A stretch of 7,451 bases of DNA from an uncultured Clostridia bacterium. GTDB lineage: Bacteria > Bacillota_A > Clostridia > Christensenellales > Aristaeellaceae. The DNA is taken from the NCBI GenBank assembly GCA_945871545.1, contig CAMBWJ010000079.1:1-7451 (forward strand), given 5' to 3'. How positions within the stretch are numbered: position 1 is the stretch's first letter; every line of letters starts with the position of its first letter. The translations under genes and the position numbers were made by a program. This document shows positions 1-5,531 of the stretch, one piece after another. The notes beneath the pieces were generated by a model. It was not told the DNA's origin. It saw nothing but the letters and a program-made list of their open reading frames with translations, and did no database searches.

Positions 1-971
1 AGCAGATCGTCCTTGATGAACCACACCAGATTGCAGATCAGAATCGGGCAGCTGAGGAACATGGAGAAGCCAAACTTCTCAAAGGTCAGCTGGGCCTTCG
101 TGATGTGGAAGGGCGCGCCGAAGAACAGCTTGCTCCAGTTCTGTGCAATGTAATGGAGGGAGAACTGGCCGTGCTCACTGCTGGTGAACTCGGGTAGATA
201 GTTGTGGCCGAATTCAAAAATGTTGTCGAAGCGCACGTAGTTGTAGGCTCCGTAGCAGGCGGCGATGCACAGGCCAACGATCAGGCCGGGCACGAGCCGC
301 CGGAAGCCTTGCCGGGTGGACAGGCACTGGAGCTTTGCGTCCTCCAGATAGAGCATCAGCAGCACGGGCCCCAGGCAGATCGAAAAGGGACGGCAGCCCA
401 CCGACAGGGCAAAGCACAGGCAGGACAGCGTGGGATGCCGCCGCCGCATGGCCAGAATGGCGCAGATGGAAAACAGGAAGCACAGAATCTGCGCCTCGTA
501 CCACACGCCGCCGATCAGCGAAACGGGGAGCATGGCGCTGGCCAGACAGATGAGCAGCGCCCAGGCGACGCAGTCCCCCCACTTCATGCGGCCGGTGCGC
601 ATCAGCTCCGAGAGGATCAGCAGCGCGGCGATGGCGACGTAGATCTTCTGAAACAGTCCGCCCGGCACGTCGTCGCCCCAGATCAGCGTGTAGAGCACCA
701 TTGGAATGGAGGGCACCGGCGGGAAGCTGACGTAGTATTTGCCCTCGTAGACCGCAAGCTCCAGATGGCTGAAATTTTCATCCAGATGCGTCTGACCCTT
801 CAGCCAGGCCTGGGCCTGCAAAAGGTAGCTTTCGTAGGGGTAGTGGCAGGGATCCTCCTTGGACCAGACGCCCATGACGGCGTAGATCAGGATAAACAGC
901 ACAAGCAGGATCGCAGCAGAAGAGAGGAAGAGGTGGGAATTGCGGGTGTGCTTTGCAGCGTGACTTTTCAT
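1..971 (-). CDS. GT-C-like polytopic membrane glycosyltransferase family protein (N-terminal part, truncated by window edge)
   Basis: An open frame reads from an ATG at 971 down to the left edge without a stop, giving 323 residues; the C-terminus lies outside. The start is supported by AGGAGA on the minus strand, seven bases upstream (TAGGAGA, then ATCCGCC, then ATG). The protein has a basic N-terminus, a first membrane segment at about 14-35, and further hydrophobic segments near 83-97, 107-122, 133-152, 158-175, 182-207, 227-247 and 302-319. An acidic pair (E39, D40) directly follows the first segment, the place where GT-C enzymes carry their catalytic acidic motif. The loop EGKYYVSFPPVPSIPMVLY (76-94) and the later YNYVRFDNIFEFG (243-255) resemble motifs of uncharacterised GT-C/family-39-like membrane proteins. 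By analogy it would move a sugar from a polyprenyl-phosphate donor to an extracytoplasmic acceptor. Donor and acceptor cannot be named. It is transcribed divergently from the rpmH operon. The family call is by motif recognition only. Confidence 0.7.
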   Translation of the reverse strand, partial: MKSHAAKHTRNSHLFLSSAAILLVLFILIYAVMGVWSKEDPCHYPYESYLLQAQAWLKGQTHLDENFSHLELAVYEGKYYVSFPPVPSIPMVLYTLIWGDDVPGGLFQKIYVAIAALLILSELMRTGRMKWGDCVAWALLICLASAMLPVSLIGGVWYEAQILCFLFSICAILAMRRRHPTLSCLCFALSVGCRPFSICLGPVLLMLYLEDAKLQCLSTRQGFRRLVPGLIVGLCIAACYGAYNYVRFDNIFEFGHNYLPEFTSSEHGQFSLHYIAQNWSKLFFGAPFHITKAQLTFEKFGFSMFLSCPILICNLVWFIKDDL

Positions 972-1012
972 GGCGGATTCTCCTAATCGTTTTTCACTCG
1001 TATCCGCTTCCT

Positions 1013-1041
1013 ATTTTAAAGCAAAGGCCGCGAATTGTAAA
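1013..1041 (-). promoter_or_regulatory. Putative sigma-A promoter of the GT-C-like gene
   Basis: On the minus strand TTTACA (1036-1041) is followed after exactly 17 bases by TAAAAT (1013-1018). Each box differs from consensus by one base. A transcript would start near 1006 and have a leader of about 35 bases before the ATG at 971. The -35 box lies inside a perfect palindrome (1033-1054), which suggests that a repressor could block it. The promoter is inferred from sequence only. Confidence 0.6.
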
Positions 1042-1054
1042 GTAAATTACAATT
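1033..1054. promoter_or_regulatory. Perfect 8-bp inverted repeat, candidate operator
   Basis: AATTGTAA (1033-1040), a six-base spacer, then TTACAATT (1047-1054) form a perfect palindrome over the -35 box of the minus-strand promoter. The core TTGTAA-N6-TTACAA has the 18-bp geometry of Rex sites (clostridial TTGTTA-N6-TAACAA) and, as TGTNA-N6-TNACA, of CRP/FNR-family sites. It differs from the Rex consensus at one position per half. A partial half-site TTGTGAA lies at 1065-1071. No T-run follows, so a terminator is unlikely. Which protein binds, if any, is unknown. Confidence 0.5.
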
Positions 1055-1109
1055 TTGGGCATTGTTGTGAAAAATTGGAAAAGCGAAATCTGAATTCACA
1101 CGGTTTAAC

Positions 1110-1138
1110 TTGACAGCATCCGGGGAAAAAAGTATAAT
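1110..1138 (+). promoter_or_regulatory. Consensus sigma-A promoter of the rpmH operon
   Basis: TTGACA (1110-1115) and TATAAT (1133-1138) are separated by 17 bases: an exact match to the consensus in both boxes and in spacing. Transcription would start near 1145, giving a leader of about 73 bases before the rpmH ATG at 1218. A promoter of this strength fits a highly expressed ribosomal protein gene. Confidence 0.92.
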
Positions 1139-1162
1139 GATAAGGCTGTATGTTTGGGAAGT

Positions 1163-1181
1163 TTTACTCAAACAGAGTAAA
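1163..1181 (+). other. Small hairpin in the rpmH leader
   Basis: TTTACTC (1163-1169), loop AAACA, then GAGTAAA (1175-1181) form a perfect 7-bp stem in the predicted rpmH leader, 36 bases upstream of the start codon. It is AU-rich and has no T-tract after it, so it is not an obvious terminator. It may protect the 5' end or be incidental. No known leader motif or riboswitch was recognised. Confidence 0.35.
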
Positions 1182-1217
1182 TGCCTCATAGATCACGATG
1201 CGAAGGAGTTGTTTTCA

Positions 1218-1352
1218 ATGTTCCGTACTTACCAGCCCAAGAAGCGCCAGCGTTCCAAGGTCCATGGCTTCCGCGCCCGCATGAAGACCAGAGCAGGCCG
1301 CAACGTTCTCAAGGCCCGTCGTGCACGCGGCCGCAAGGTTCTGACCGTCTGA
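1218..1352 (+). CDS. rpmH: 50S ribosomal protein L34
   Basis: This 44-residue, strongly basic protein begins [20 protein letters not shown] and ends ARGRKVLTV, the hallmark layout of bacterial L34, at the family's usual length. L34 is a small protein of the large ribosomal subunit that sits in 23S rRNA. The start is set by AAGGAG at 1203-1208, nine bases upstream of the ATG. An in-frame upstream extension to the TTG at 1110 or the ATG at 1137 is rejected, because those codons lie inside the promoter boxes. It is the first gene of the operon, directly behind the consensus promoter, and is followed after 14 bases by rnpA, the classic pairing in bacteria. Confidence 0.98.
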   Translation: MFRTYQPKKRQRSKVHGFRARMKTRAGRNVLKARRARGRKVLTV

Positions 1353-1366
1353 TTCTGAAATCGGAC

Positions 1367-1741
1367 ATGGAGGGGCAGGATAAGCATGCGCGCGCACCCC
1401 AGGGGTTCGCGCGCAAATACAGGCTTGGCGATAACAAAAACTATCGCTATGTCTATCGGAGAGGCAAATCATACCCCTCGCGAAATCTCGTGCTGATCTA
1501 CCTGAAGGGACGGGAGCAGAAGTTCGGCTTCTCGGTCTCCTCCAAGGTGGGCAACGCGGTCACGCGCAACCGCATCCGGCGGTGCATGCGTGAGGATGTG
1601 CGCCTGATGCGCACGCGACTCAAATGCGGAAAGTACATCTTCATTGCGCGTCCGGCGCTGAAATCGGTTCCGCATGCCGAGCTTACGAGGGAGATGCATG
1701 CCCTGCTCGCCCGCGCAAGGCTCATGAAAGAGGATATGTAA
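1367..1741 (+). CDS. rnpA: Ribonuclease P protein component
   Basis: The 124-residue protein is the subunit that helps the RNase P RNA bind precursor tRNA and mature its 5' end. Family features are KYRLGDNKNYRYVYRRGKSY (17-36), then FGFSVSSKVGNAV (53-65), and the RNR signature TRNRIRRCMRE (66-76), which is the RNA-contacting helix. The length is slightly above the usual 110-120 because about 16 residues (MEGQDKHARAPQGFAR) precede the conserved core. The ATG at 1367 is the only NTG start in frame between the rpmH stop and that core, but no good Shine-Dalgarno lies upstream, so translation may be coupled to rpmH, 14 bases away. The frame stays open upstream through all of rpmH to an ATG at 1181, so a longer Thermus-like form cannot be excluded. 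The stop codon abuts the yidD ATG. Confidence 0.95.
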   Translation: MEGQDKHARAPQGFARKYRLGDNKNYRYVYRRGKSYPSRNLVLIYLKGREQKFGFSVSSKVGNAVTRNRIRRCMREDVRLMRTRLKCGKYIFIARPALKSVPHAELTREMHALLARARLMKEDM

Positions 1742-1972
1742 ATGCGGTGGATCAAGTCCCTGCCAAAGCGCATCCTGCTTTGGCTGATTACGTTTTATCG
1801 CGTGGGCATATCGCCGTTGCACAGACCGTGCTGCAGGTACATTCCCACCTGCTCGCAGTATGCAATGGAGGCAGTTCAAAAATACGGCGCCATCAAGGGC
1901 GGGTATCTGGCGGTGCGCCGGATCCTGCGCTGTAACCCGTTCAGCAAGGGCGGGTATGACCCTGTTCCCTGA
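1742..1972 (+). CDS. yidD: Membrane protein insertion efficiency factor YidD
   Basis: A 76-residue protein with all the YidD landmarks: an amphipathic N-terminal helix ([18 protein letters not shown], 9-26), the cysteine motif [16 protein letters not shown] (30-45), and the C-terminal [14 protein letters not shown] (63-76). YidD is a small membrane-associated protein found next to yidC; in E. coli its loss lowers insertion of YidC-dependent proteins. The ATG follows the rnpA TAA with no gap. AGAGG at 1729-1733, inside the end of rnpA, serves as the ribosome binding site with eight bases of spacing. The length is normal and nothing is missing. Confidence 0.97.
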   Translation: MRWIKSLPKRILLWLITFYRVGISPLHRPCCRYIPTCSQYAMEAVQKYGAIKGGYLAVRRILRCNPFSKGGYDPVP

Positions 1973-2002
1973 ACCGCACGGAAGGATCCGCCCGTCGGCT
2001 GC

Positions 2003-2030
2003 GGCGCGCGACGACCGTCGCGACTGCGCC
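2003..2030 (+). other. GC-rich hairpin in the yidD-yidC spacer
   Basis: GGCGC (2003-2007) and GCGAC (2008-2012) pair with GTCGC (2017-2021) and GCGCC (2026-2030) around a GACC loop, with a four-base bulge (2022-2025) on the 3' side. The ten pairs are nearly all G-C, so the RNA structure should be stable. No T-run follows. It lies in the 211-bp non-coding spacer after yidD. It could be an mRNA stabiliser or processing element; no known RNA family was recognised. Confidence 0.4.
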
Positions 2031-2090
2031 GGGGCGCGTCTGGCAGAGGGTCGGGCGTGGCGGTGCGGCATGGCATCGCGCCGTCCGGCG

Positions 2091-2128
2091 AGAAGAATGC
2101 CCCGCTGATCTGGGCGCGGCATTCTTTT
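2091..2128 (+). terminator. Terminator-like hairpin between yidD and yidC (possible attenuator)
   Basis: AAGAATGCCCCGC (2093-2105) pairs with GCGCGGCATTCTT (2114-2126) around an eight-base loop, with one C-C mismatch; G-U and A-U pairs extend the stem to 2091 and 2128. The 3' arm ends in TTCTTTT, a short interrupted T-tract. This resembles a weak intrinsic terminator that would reduce, not stop, read-through from rpmH-rnpA-yidD into yidC. No convincing promoter was found between it and the yidC start at 2184, so partial read-through is the likely arrangement. Confidence 0.45.
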
Positions 2129-2183
2129 GCGTGCTGGAACCGGCGGTTGCTGCGTGGACGATCAATTCCGTGGAGGATATTCA

Positions 2184-3182
2184 ATGAGCGGACTTTTTCA
2201 AAGCATCCTGGAATGGATTTACGGATGGGTCGGCAACTACGGCTGGTCCGTTGTGGTATTTACGCTGCTCATCCGCATGGTCATGCTGCCCTTCGACATC
2301 AAGAGCAAAAAGAGCATGCGCGCAATGAACAAGATTCAGCCCAAGGTTGCCCTGCTTCAGAAGAAGTATGCCAACGACAAGGACAAGCTGAACCTCAAGC
2401 TCAACGAGCTGTATCGCAAGGAGCACGTCAGTCCCATGGCGAGCTGCCTGCCGATGCTGATCACCCTGCCCATCCTGTGGTTCATGTTCGCCGCAATGCG
2501 CAACATGGCCAACGAACACACCATCCAGATGATCCTCGGCATCGCGGAGACCGGCGAGGTGCCCGCAATGCAGAGCTGGCTGTGGATCAAGAACGTGTTC
2601 CAGCCGGATTCCTTCATGTCCACCATCCTGCCCAAGGTGGGCGATACCCTCAAGACCATCGTTCCGGTGAGCGGCTCCTCCATCCTGACCGAGGCCAACA
2701 TCACCGCCGCACGGGACTTCCTGGCCACCGAGCAGTACGCCGCCATCGCGGCCCAGTACGGCGCAAACGCGTTCACCTCGATTCAGCTGAATCTGGTGTT
2801 CTTCCGCCCCGTGCTCACCCTGCCCACGTCCTTTGCCAACCTCTTCCAGTATGCCAACGGCCTGTTCATCCTGCCGGTGCTGGCTGCCGTCAGCCAGTTC
2901 CTGATGACCAAGTTCACCAACGGCAACAGCATCAAGAAGGACGAAAACGTTCCCGAGGAGCAGCAGGCCGCTGCCAACGCCATGAACAGCGGCTTCATGA
3001 AGTGGTTCTTCCCGCTGTTCTCCCTGTGGATCTGCGCCGGCTACAACGCCGCGTTCGCCATCTACTGGATGGCCGCCAACGTCATTCAGGTCGTGCAGCA
3101 GGTCATCGTGAACTGGTACTTCGATCGCCAGGACCGCAAGGCGGCGCTCGAGGAGGAAGGCGCAGAAGCAGATATCAAGTGA
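2184..3182 (+). CDS. yidC: Membrane protein insertase YidC/OxaA/SpoIIIJ family
   Basis: This 332-residue protein inserts and folds membrane proteins, alone or with SecYEG. The start is set by GGAGG at 2172-2176, seven bases before the ATG. It begins almost at once with membrane segment 1 (about 18-37), which holds the family's conserved groove arginine (R31 in LLIRMVMLPFDIK). A basic, helical cytoplasmic hairpin follows (about 38-85), then segment 2 (about 86-105), segment 3 (about 224-243), and segments 4 and 5 (about 271-308, FMKWFFPLFSLW and IYWMAANVIQVVQQ). The tail is short and acidic. No lipobox or signal peptide is visible, unlike SpoIIIJ-type lipoproteins. The stretch between segments 2 and 3 (about 106-223) is much longer than expected; SpoIIIJ is only about 260 residues in all. 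The gene sits in its usual place between yidD and jag, 30 bases ahead of jag. Confidence 0.97.
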   Translation: MSGLFQSILEWIYGWVGNYGWSVVVFTLLIRMVMLPFDIKSKKSMRAMNKIQPKVALLQKKYANDKDKLNLKLNELYRKEHVSPMASCLPMLITLPILWFMFAAMRNMANEHTIQMILGIAETGEVPAMQSWLWIKNVFQPDSFMSTILPKVGDTLKTIVPVSGSSILTEANITAARDFLATEQYAAIAAQYGANAFTSIQLNLVFFRPVLTLPTSFANLFQYANGLFILPVLAAVSQFLMTKFTNGNSIKKDENVPEEQQAAANAMNSGFMKWFFPLFSLWICAGYNAAFAIYWMAANVIQVVQQVIVNWYFDRQDRKAALEEEGAEADIK

Positions 3183-3196
3183 TTTCCCAGTAAGAT

Positions 3197-3203
3197 AAGG
3201 AGG
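3197..3203 (+). promoter_or_regulatory. Strong Shine-Dalgarno fixing the TTG start of jag
   Basis: AAGGAGG is a near-perfect anti-16S match, nine bases upstream of TTG 3213. The conserved Jag N-terminus begins exactly at that codon (NRFIEASGKTV follows) and no ATG lies nearby in frame, so this site decides the non-ATG start. Confidence 0.85.
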
Positions 3204-3212
3204 CATCCCGCC

Positions 3213-4190
3213 TTGAACAGATTTATTGAAGCAAGCGGAAAGACCGTGAAGGACGCGATCCAGAACGGCCTGAAGGAGCTTGGTTGCACGCTTGACGAGG
3301 TGGAAACCAGCGTTATCGACATGGGCAGCCCCGGACTCTTCGGCATGTTCGGCAAGCCCGCGAAGGTTCGCCTGACCGTCAAGGAGGAGGATCATTCCTT
3401 CGACATCGAAATGCCCGTGTTCAGCCTGGATCAGCCTGCGCAGGGCCGCAAGCGCGAAAAGAAGCGCGAGAACAAGCCCGCCAAGGTCGAGCAGAGCGCC
3501 TCCAAGGCCGCGCCGGTGAAGAAGGCGGAGAAGGCCGAGGAGCCTGCCGCCGAGGTCAGGGACGAGCCCGTCCAGGAAGCCGCCGCCGCAGAGGCAAAGC
3601 CTGAAAAGAGCGAGAAGCGCAGGTCCCGCAACCGCAAGGACAAGGAGCGCAAGGAGATGCGCGAGCCCATCCCGGAGCCCGTGACCGTTGCTGCCCCCGC
3701 CGAGCCTGCGGAGCCCTTCGTGGCCACCCCCGAGGAGGCGCTGAGTGACACCGCCAAGGGCGCGCGCGACTTCCTGCTGGGCCTGACCGAGAAGATGAGC
3801 GTTCCCACGCAGATCGAGGTCAGCGAGTCCGAGGAGCAGCTGCGCATGCAGCTCTCCGGCGAGAACATGAGCATCCTCATCGGCCGTCGCGGCGAGACGC
3901 TGGACGCGCTCCAGTACCTCACCAGCCTGAATGTCAACCGCAACCGCGAGGAGTATCTGCGCGTGTCGCTGGACACCGAGAACTACCGCGCCAAGCGCGA
4001 GGAGGCGCTGCGGAAGCTGGCCGTGCGCATGGCCAACCGCGCCAAGAAGAGCGGCCGTCGCGTCGCCCTGGAGCCCATGAACCCCAACGAGCGCCGCATT
4101 CTGCACTCCGCGCTGCAGAACGACCCCGAGGTGACCACCCACTCGGAGGGCGAGGAACCCTACCGCCGCGTGATCATCACCCTGAAGTGA
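3213..4190 (+). CDS. jag: RNA-binding protein Jag/KhpB (Jag_N, KH and R3H domains)
   Basis: The 325-residue protein starts at TTG. Residues 1 to about 58 are the Jag_N domain (NRFIEASGKTVKDAI, then SPGLFGMFGKPAKVRLTV at 39-56). Residues about 72-175 form a charged linker rich in Lys, Glu, Ala and Pro. The KH domain follows (about 185-255) with its RNA-binding GxxG loop as GRRG (224-227, in ILIGRRGETLDALQYL). The R3H domain is at about 260-325, with the RxxxH signature at R294/H298. Jag, also called KhpB or EloR, binds RNA with KhpA and affects cell elongation and division in Gram-positive bacteria. Its place right behind yidC is typical. It is the last gene of the operon, with a terminator 11 bases after its stop. 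Confidence 0.96.
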   Translation: MNRFIEASGKTVKDAIQNGLKELGCTLDEVETSVIDMGSPGLFGMFGKPAKVRLTVKEEDHSFDIEMPVFSLDQPAQGRKREKKRENKPAKVEQSASKAAPVKKAEKAEEPAAEVRDEPVQEAAAAEAKPEKSEKRRSRNRKDKERKEMREPIPEPVTVAAPAEPAEPFVATPEEALSDTAKGARDFLLGLTEKMSVPTQIEVSESEEQLRMQLSGENMSILIGRRGETLDALQYLTSLNVNRNREEYLRVSLDTENYRAKREEALRKLAVRMANRAKKSGRRVALEPMNPNERRILHSALQNDPEVTTHSEGEEPYRRVIITLK

Positions 4191-4201
4191 GCGCCGCATT
4201 G

Positions 4202-4235
4202 AAAAGCCATCCTGTGATGAACAGGGTGGCTTTTT
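4202..4235 (+). terminator. Intrinsic terminator of the rpmH-jag operon
   Basis: AAAAGCCATCCTGT (4202-4215) pairs fully with ACAGGGTGGCTTTT (4221-4234) around a five-base GATGA loop: a 14-bp stem with one G-U wobble, ending in TTTTT (4231-4235). It lies just after the jag stop. The upstream A-run could let it act weakly on the opposite strand too. Confidence 0.93.
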
Positions 4236-4272
4236 CATATCCGGGAGCATCGGCGGGGGATTGACATCAGAA

Positions 4273-4317
4273 AACCCCGCGCCCGCGATCTGCTTTCACA
4301 AGTCGGGGCGTGGGGTT
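4273..4317 (-). terminator. Intrinsic terminator of the minus-strand transporter genes
   Basis: Read on the minus strand, AACCCCACGCCC (4317-4306) pairs with GGGCGCGGGGTT (4284-4273) as a 12-bp, GC-rich stem with one wobble and a 21-base loop. It is followed by TTTTCT. It begins 13 bases after the stop of the permease gene at 4331. The T-tract exists only on this strand, which fixes its direction. Confidence 0.78.
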
Positions 4318-4330
4318 CGAGGCTGACCAT

Positions 4331-5524
4331 TCAGTTTTCGGCTGTCTGCGGAACGCGGCTTTTACCGTCACGACCTCTGCCCAGCGCCAGTCCCAGCAGC
4401 GTCAGCACCGCGCCCAGGCGCGCTGCGCTGCCCCAGAAGGCGGAGCGCGCGGCCTCGGGCGTGACGACCTTCACCAGCTGCGCCGCATCCTCCGCGCGGC
4501 TCCAGAACACCGCCTTAAGCGCGGAAATCTCCACCAGCGACTCCGGAATCCACTCGGTGAAGGTGTACACCGGCTCGATGGCCACGCACAGCACGCCGTA
4601 GACCGCCGCCAGCCACGCGACCGCGCAGAGGATCAGCATGAGGATCCGCGCGATGGAGGGGAGGAGGTAGCTCTTAAGGTAGCCGTGCCGCTGCATCTCG
4701 GCGATTTCGCCCCGGAAGCGCTTCGCAAGGCCGCGCAGCGGGTTCACCAGCCGCCACAGCAGCGCCATGCCCAGCGCGCAGACCAGCAGTCGGGTCAGCA
4801 GCATGCCGCCCATGGCCTCCTGGCGCAGGCTGTAGAAGCTGCCCGCGCCCCAGGCGTCGCGCATGGCGGCGGTGAAGCTCTGATCCATGCCCGTCTGCGC
4901 AAGCGGCAGCGCGTACATGGTCAGTATGTCCAATTGGATTCCCTGCGCCGCGACCGCCGACAGGGGAACGTAGGCGCTGCATGCGTCGCGTTCGCCCACG
5001 CTGCGGCGATGTTTCACCGTGCCGATGACCCGGTAGTCCTTGTCAAGGATGCGCACCGTGCGCTCCAGCGCGGATTCCGAGCCGAAGAGCTCGAAGGCCA
5101 GGTCCTCGTCCAGCACGGTCACCTGCGCGCCGGACTTCAACTCGCTTCCGTCCATCCAGCGCCCCTCGGCGATGCGCCGGGGACAGGTCTCCAGCCAGCA
5201 CAGGTCCACCGCCTGCAATGCGGCCCTGGCGGTGGTTCCGTTGCCGGAGACGCTGGCGCCGCCCTTGACGCCGCCGCAGGCCAGTGCAGCGAGGCCGTCG
5301 CCCAGCTGCTCGAAGACGTCGTCGCGGGCCTCGATCAACGGCTCCAGCCCGGTTTCAAGCCGGGAGCTGCCGTCGGCTGCGCTCACGGTCTGCACGTCCG
5401 GCGCGCAGATGGCGTACTCCAGCAGCGCGTCATCCATGCTGAATGCCACCAGCGCGGCAAGCTGGAGAACCACGCCCAGCGCGATCAGCAGCCGGGCGGT
5501 TCGGGAGAATCGTCTCTTCCTCAT
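4331..5524 (-). CDS. MacB/FtsX-like ABC transporter permease subunit
   Basis: 397 residues from the ATG at 5524, chosen over an in-frame ATG at 5542 because TGAGG lies five bases upstream and the gene then does not overlap its neighbour. The topology is one N-terminal membrane segment (11-29), an extracytoplasmic domain (about 30-235), and three C-terminal segments (242-261, 291-314, 365-382), as in MacB/FtsX permease modules. The stretch GRWMDGSELKSGAQVTVLDE (121-140), then LAFELFGS (142-149), YRVIGTVKHRR (164-174) and AYVPLSAV (184-191) matches the usual order in MacB periplasmic core domains. The family moves peptides, lipoproteins or drugs or acts as a mechanotransmitter; the substrate here is unknown. 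The extracytoplasmic part has five cysteines (C40, C83, C109, C114, C182). The gene is seven bases behind an HlyD-type adaptor, but no ATPase gene is present and a terminator follows. Confidence 0.72.
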   Translation of the reverse strand: MRKRRFSRTARLLIALGVVLQLAALVAFSMDDALLEYAICAPDVQTVSAADGSSRLETGLEPLIEARDDVFEQLGDGLAALACGGVKGGASVSGNGTTARAALQAVDLCWLETCPRRIAEGRWMDGSELKSGAQVTVLDEDLAFELFGSESALERTVRILDKDYRVIGTVKHRRSVGERDACSAYVPLSAVAAQGIQLDILTMYALPLAQTGMDQSFTAAMRDAWGAGSFYSLRQEAMGGMLLTRLLVCALGMALLWRLVNPLRGLAKRFRGEIAEMQRHGYLKSYLLPSIARILMLILCAVAWLAAVYGVLCVAIEPVYTFTEWIPESLVEISALKAVFWSRAEDAAQLVKVVTPEAARSAFWGSAARLGAVLTLLGLALGRGRDGKSRVPQTAEN

Positions 5525-5531
5525 ACGCGCC

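Noticed and set aside
204..986. 260-codon plus-strand frame at the left end
   Set aside because: It opposes the GT-C-like gene, which has coherent membrane segments, a good ribosome binding site and a promoter. The plus-strand product has none of these.
1110..1217. N-terminal extension of rpmH from the TTG at 1110 or the ATG at 1137
   Set aside because: These codons are part of the -35 and -10 boxes, upstream of the predicted transcript start. The L34 family begins at the 1218 ATG, which has its own ribosome binding site.
972..1217. Replication origin next to rpmH
   Set aside because: The region is AT-rich, but no DnaA box close to TTATNCACA was found on either strand and dnaA is absent from the window.
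2181..4250. 689-codon open frame on the minus strand opposite yidC and jag
   Set aside because: It is antisense to two clearly recognised genes, its protein is low-complexity in Leu, Gly, His and Ala, and it has no family motif. GC-rich codon use opens such frames.
4261..4266. TTGACA as a -35 box in the convergent intergenic region
   Set aside because: No -10 box lies at a suitable distance; the downstream sequence is the GC-rich terminator stem.
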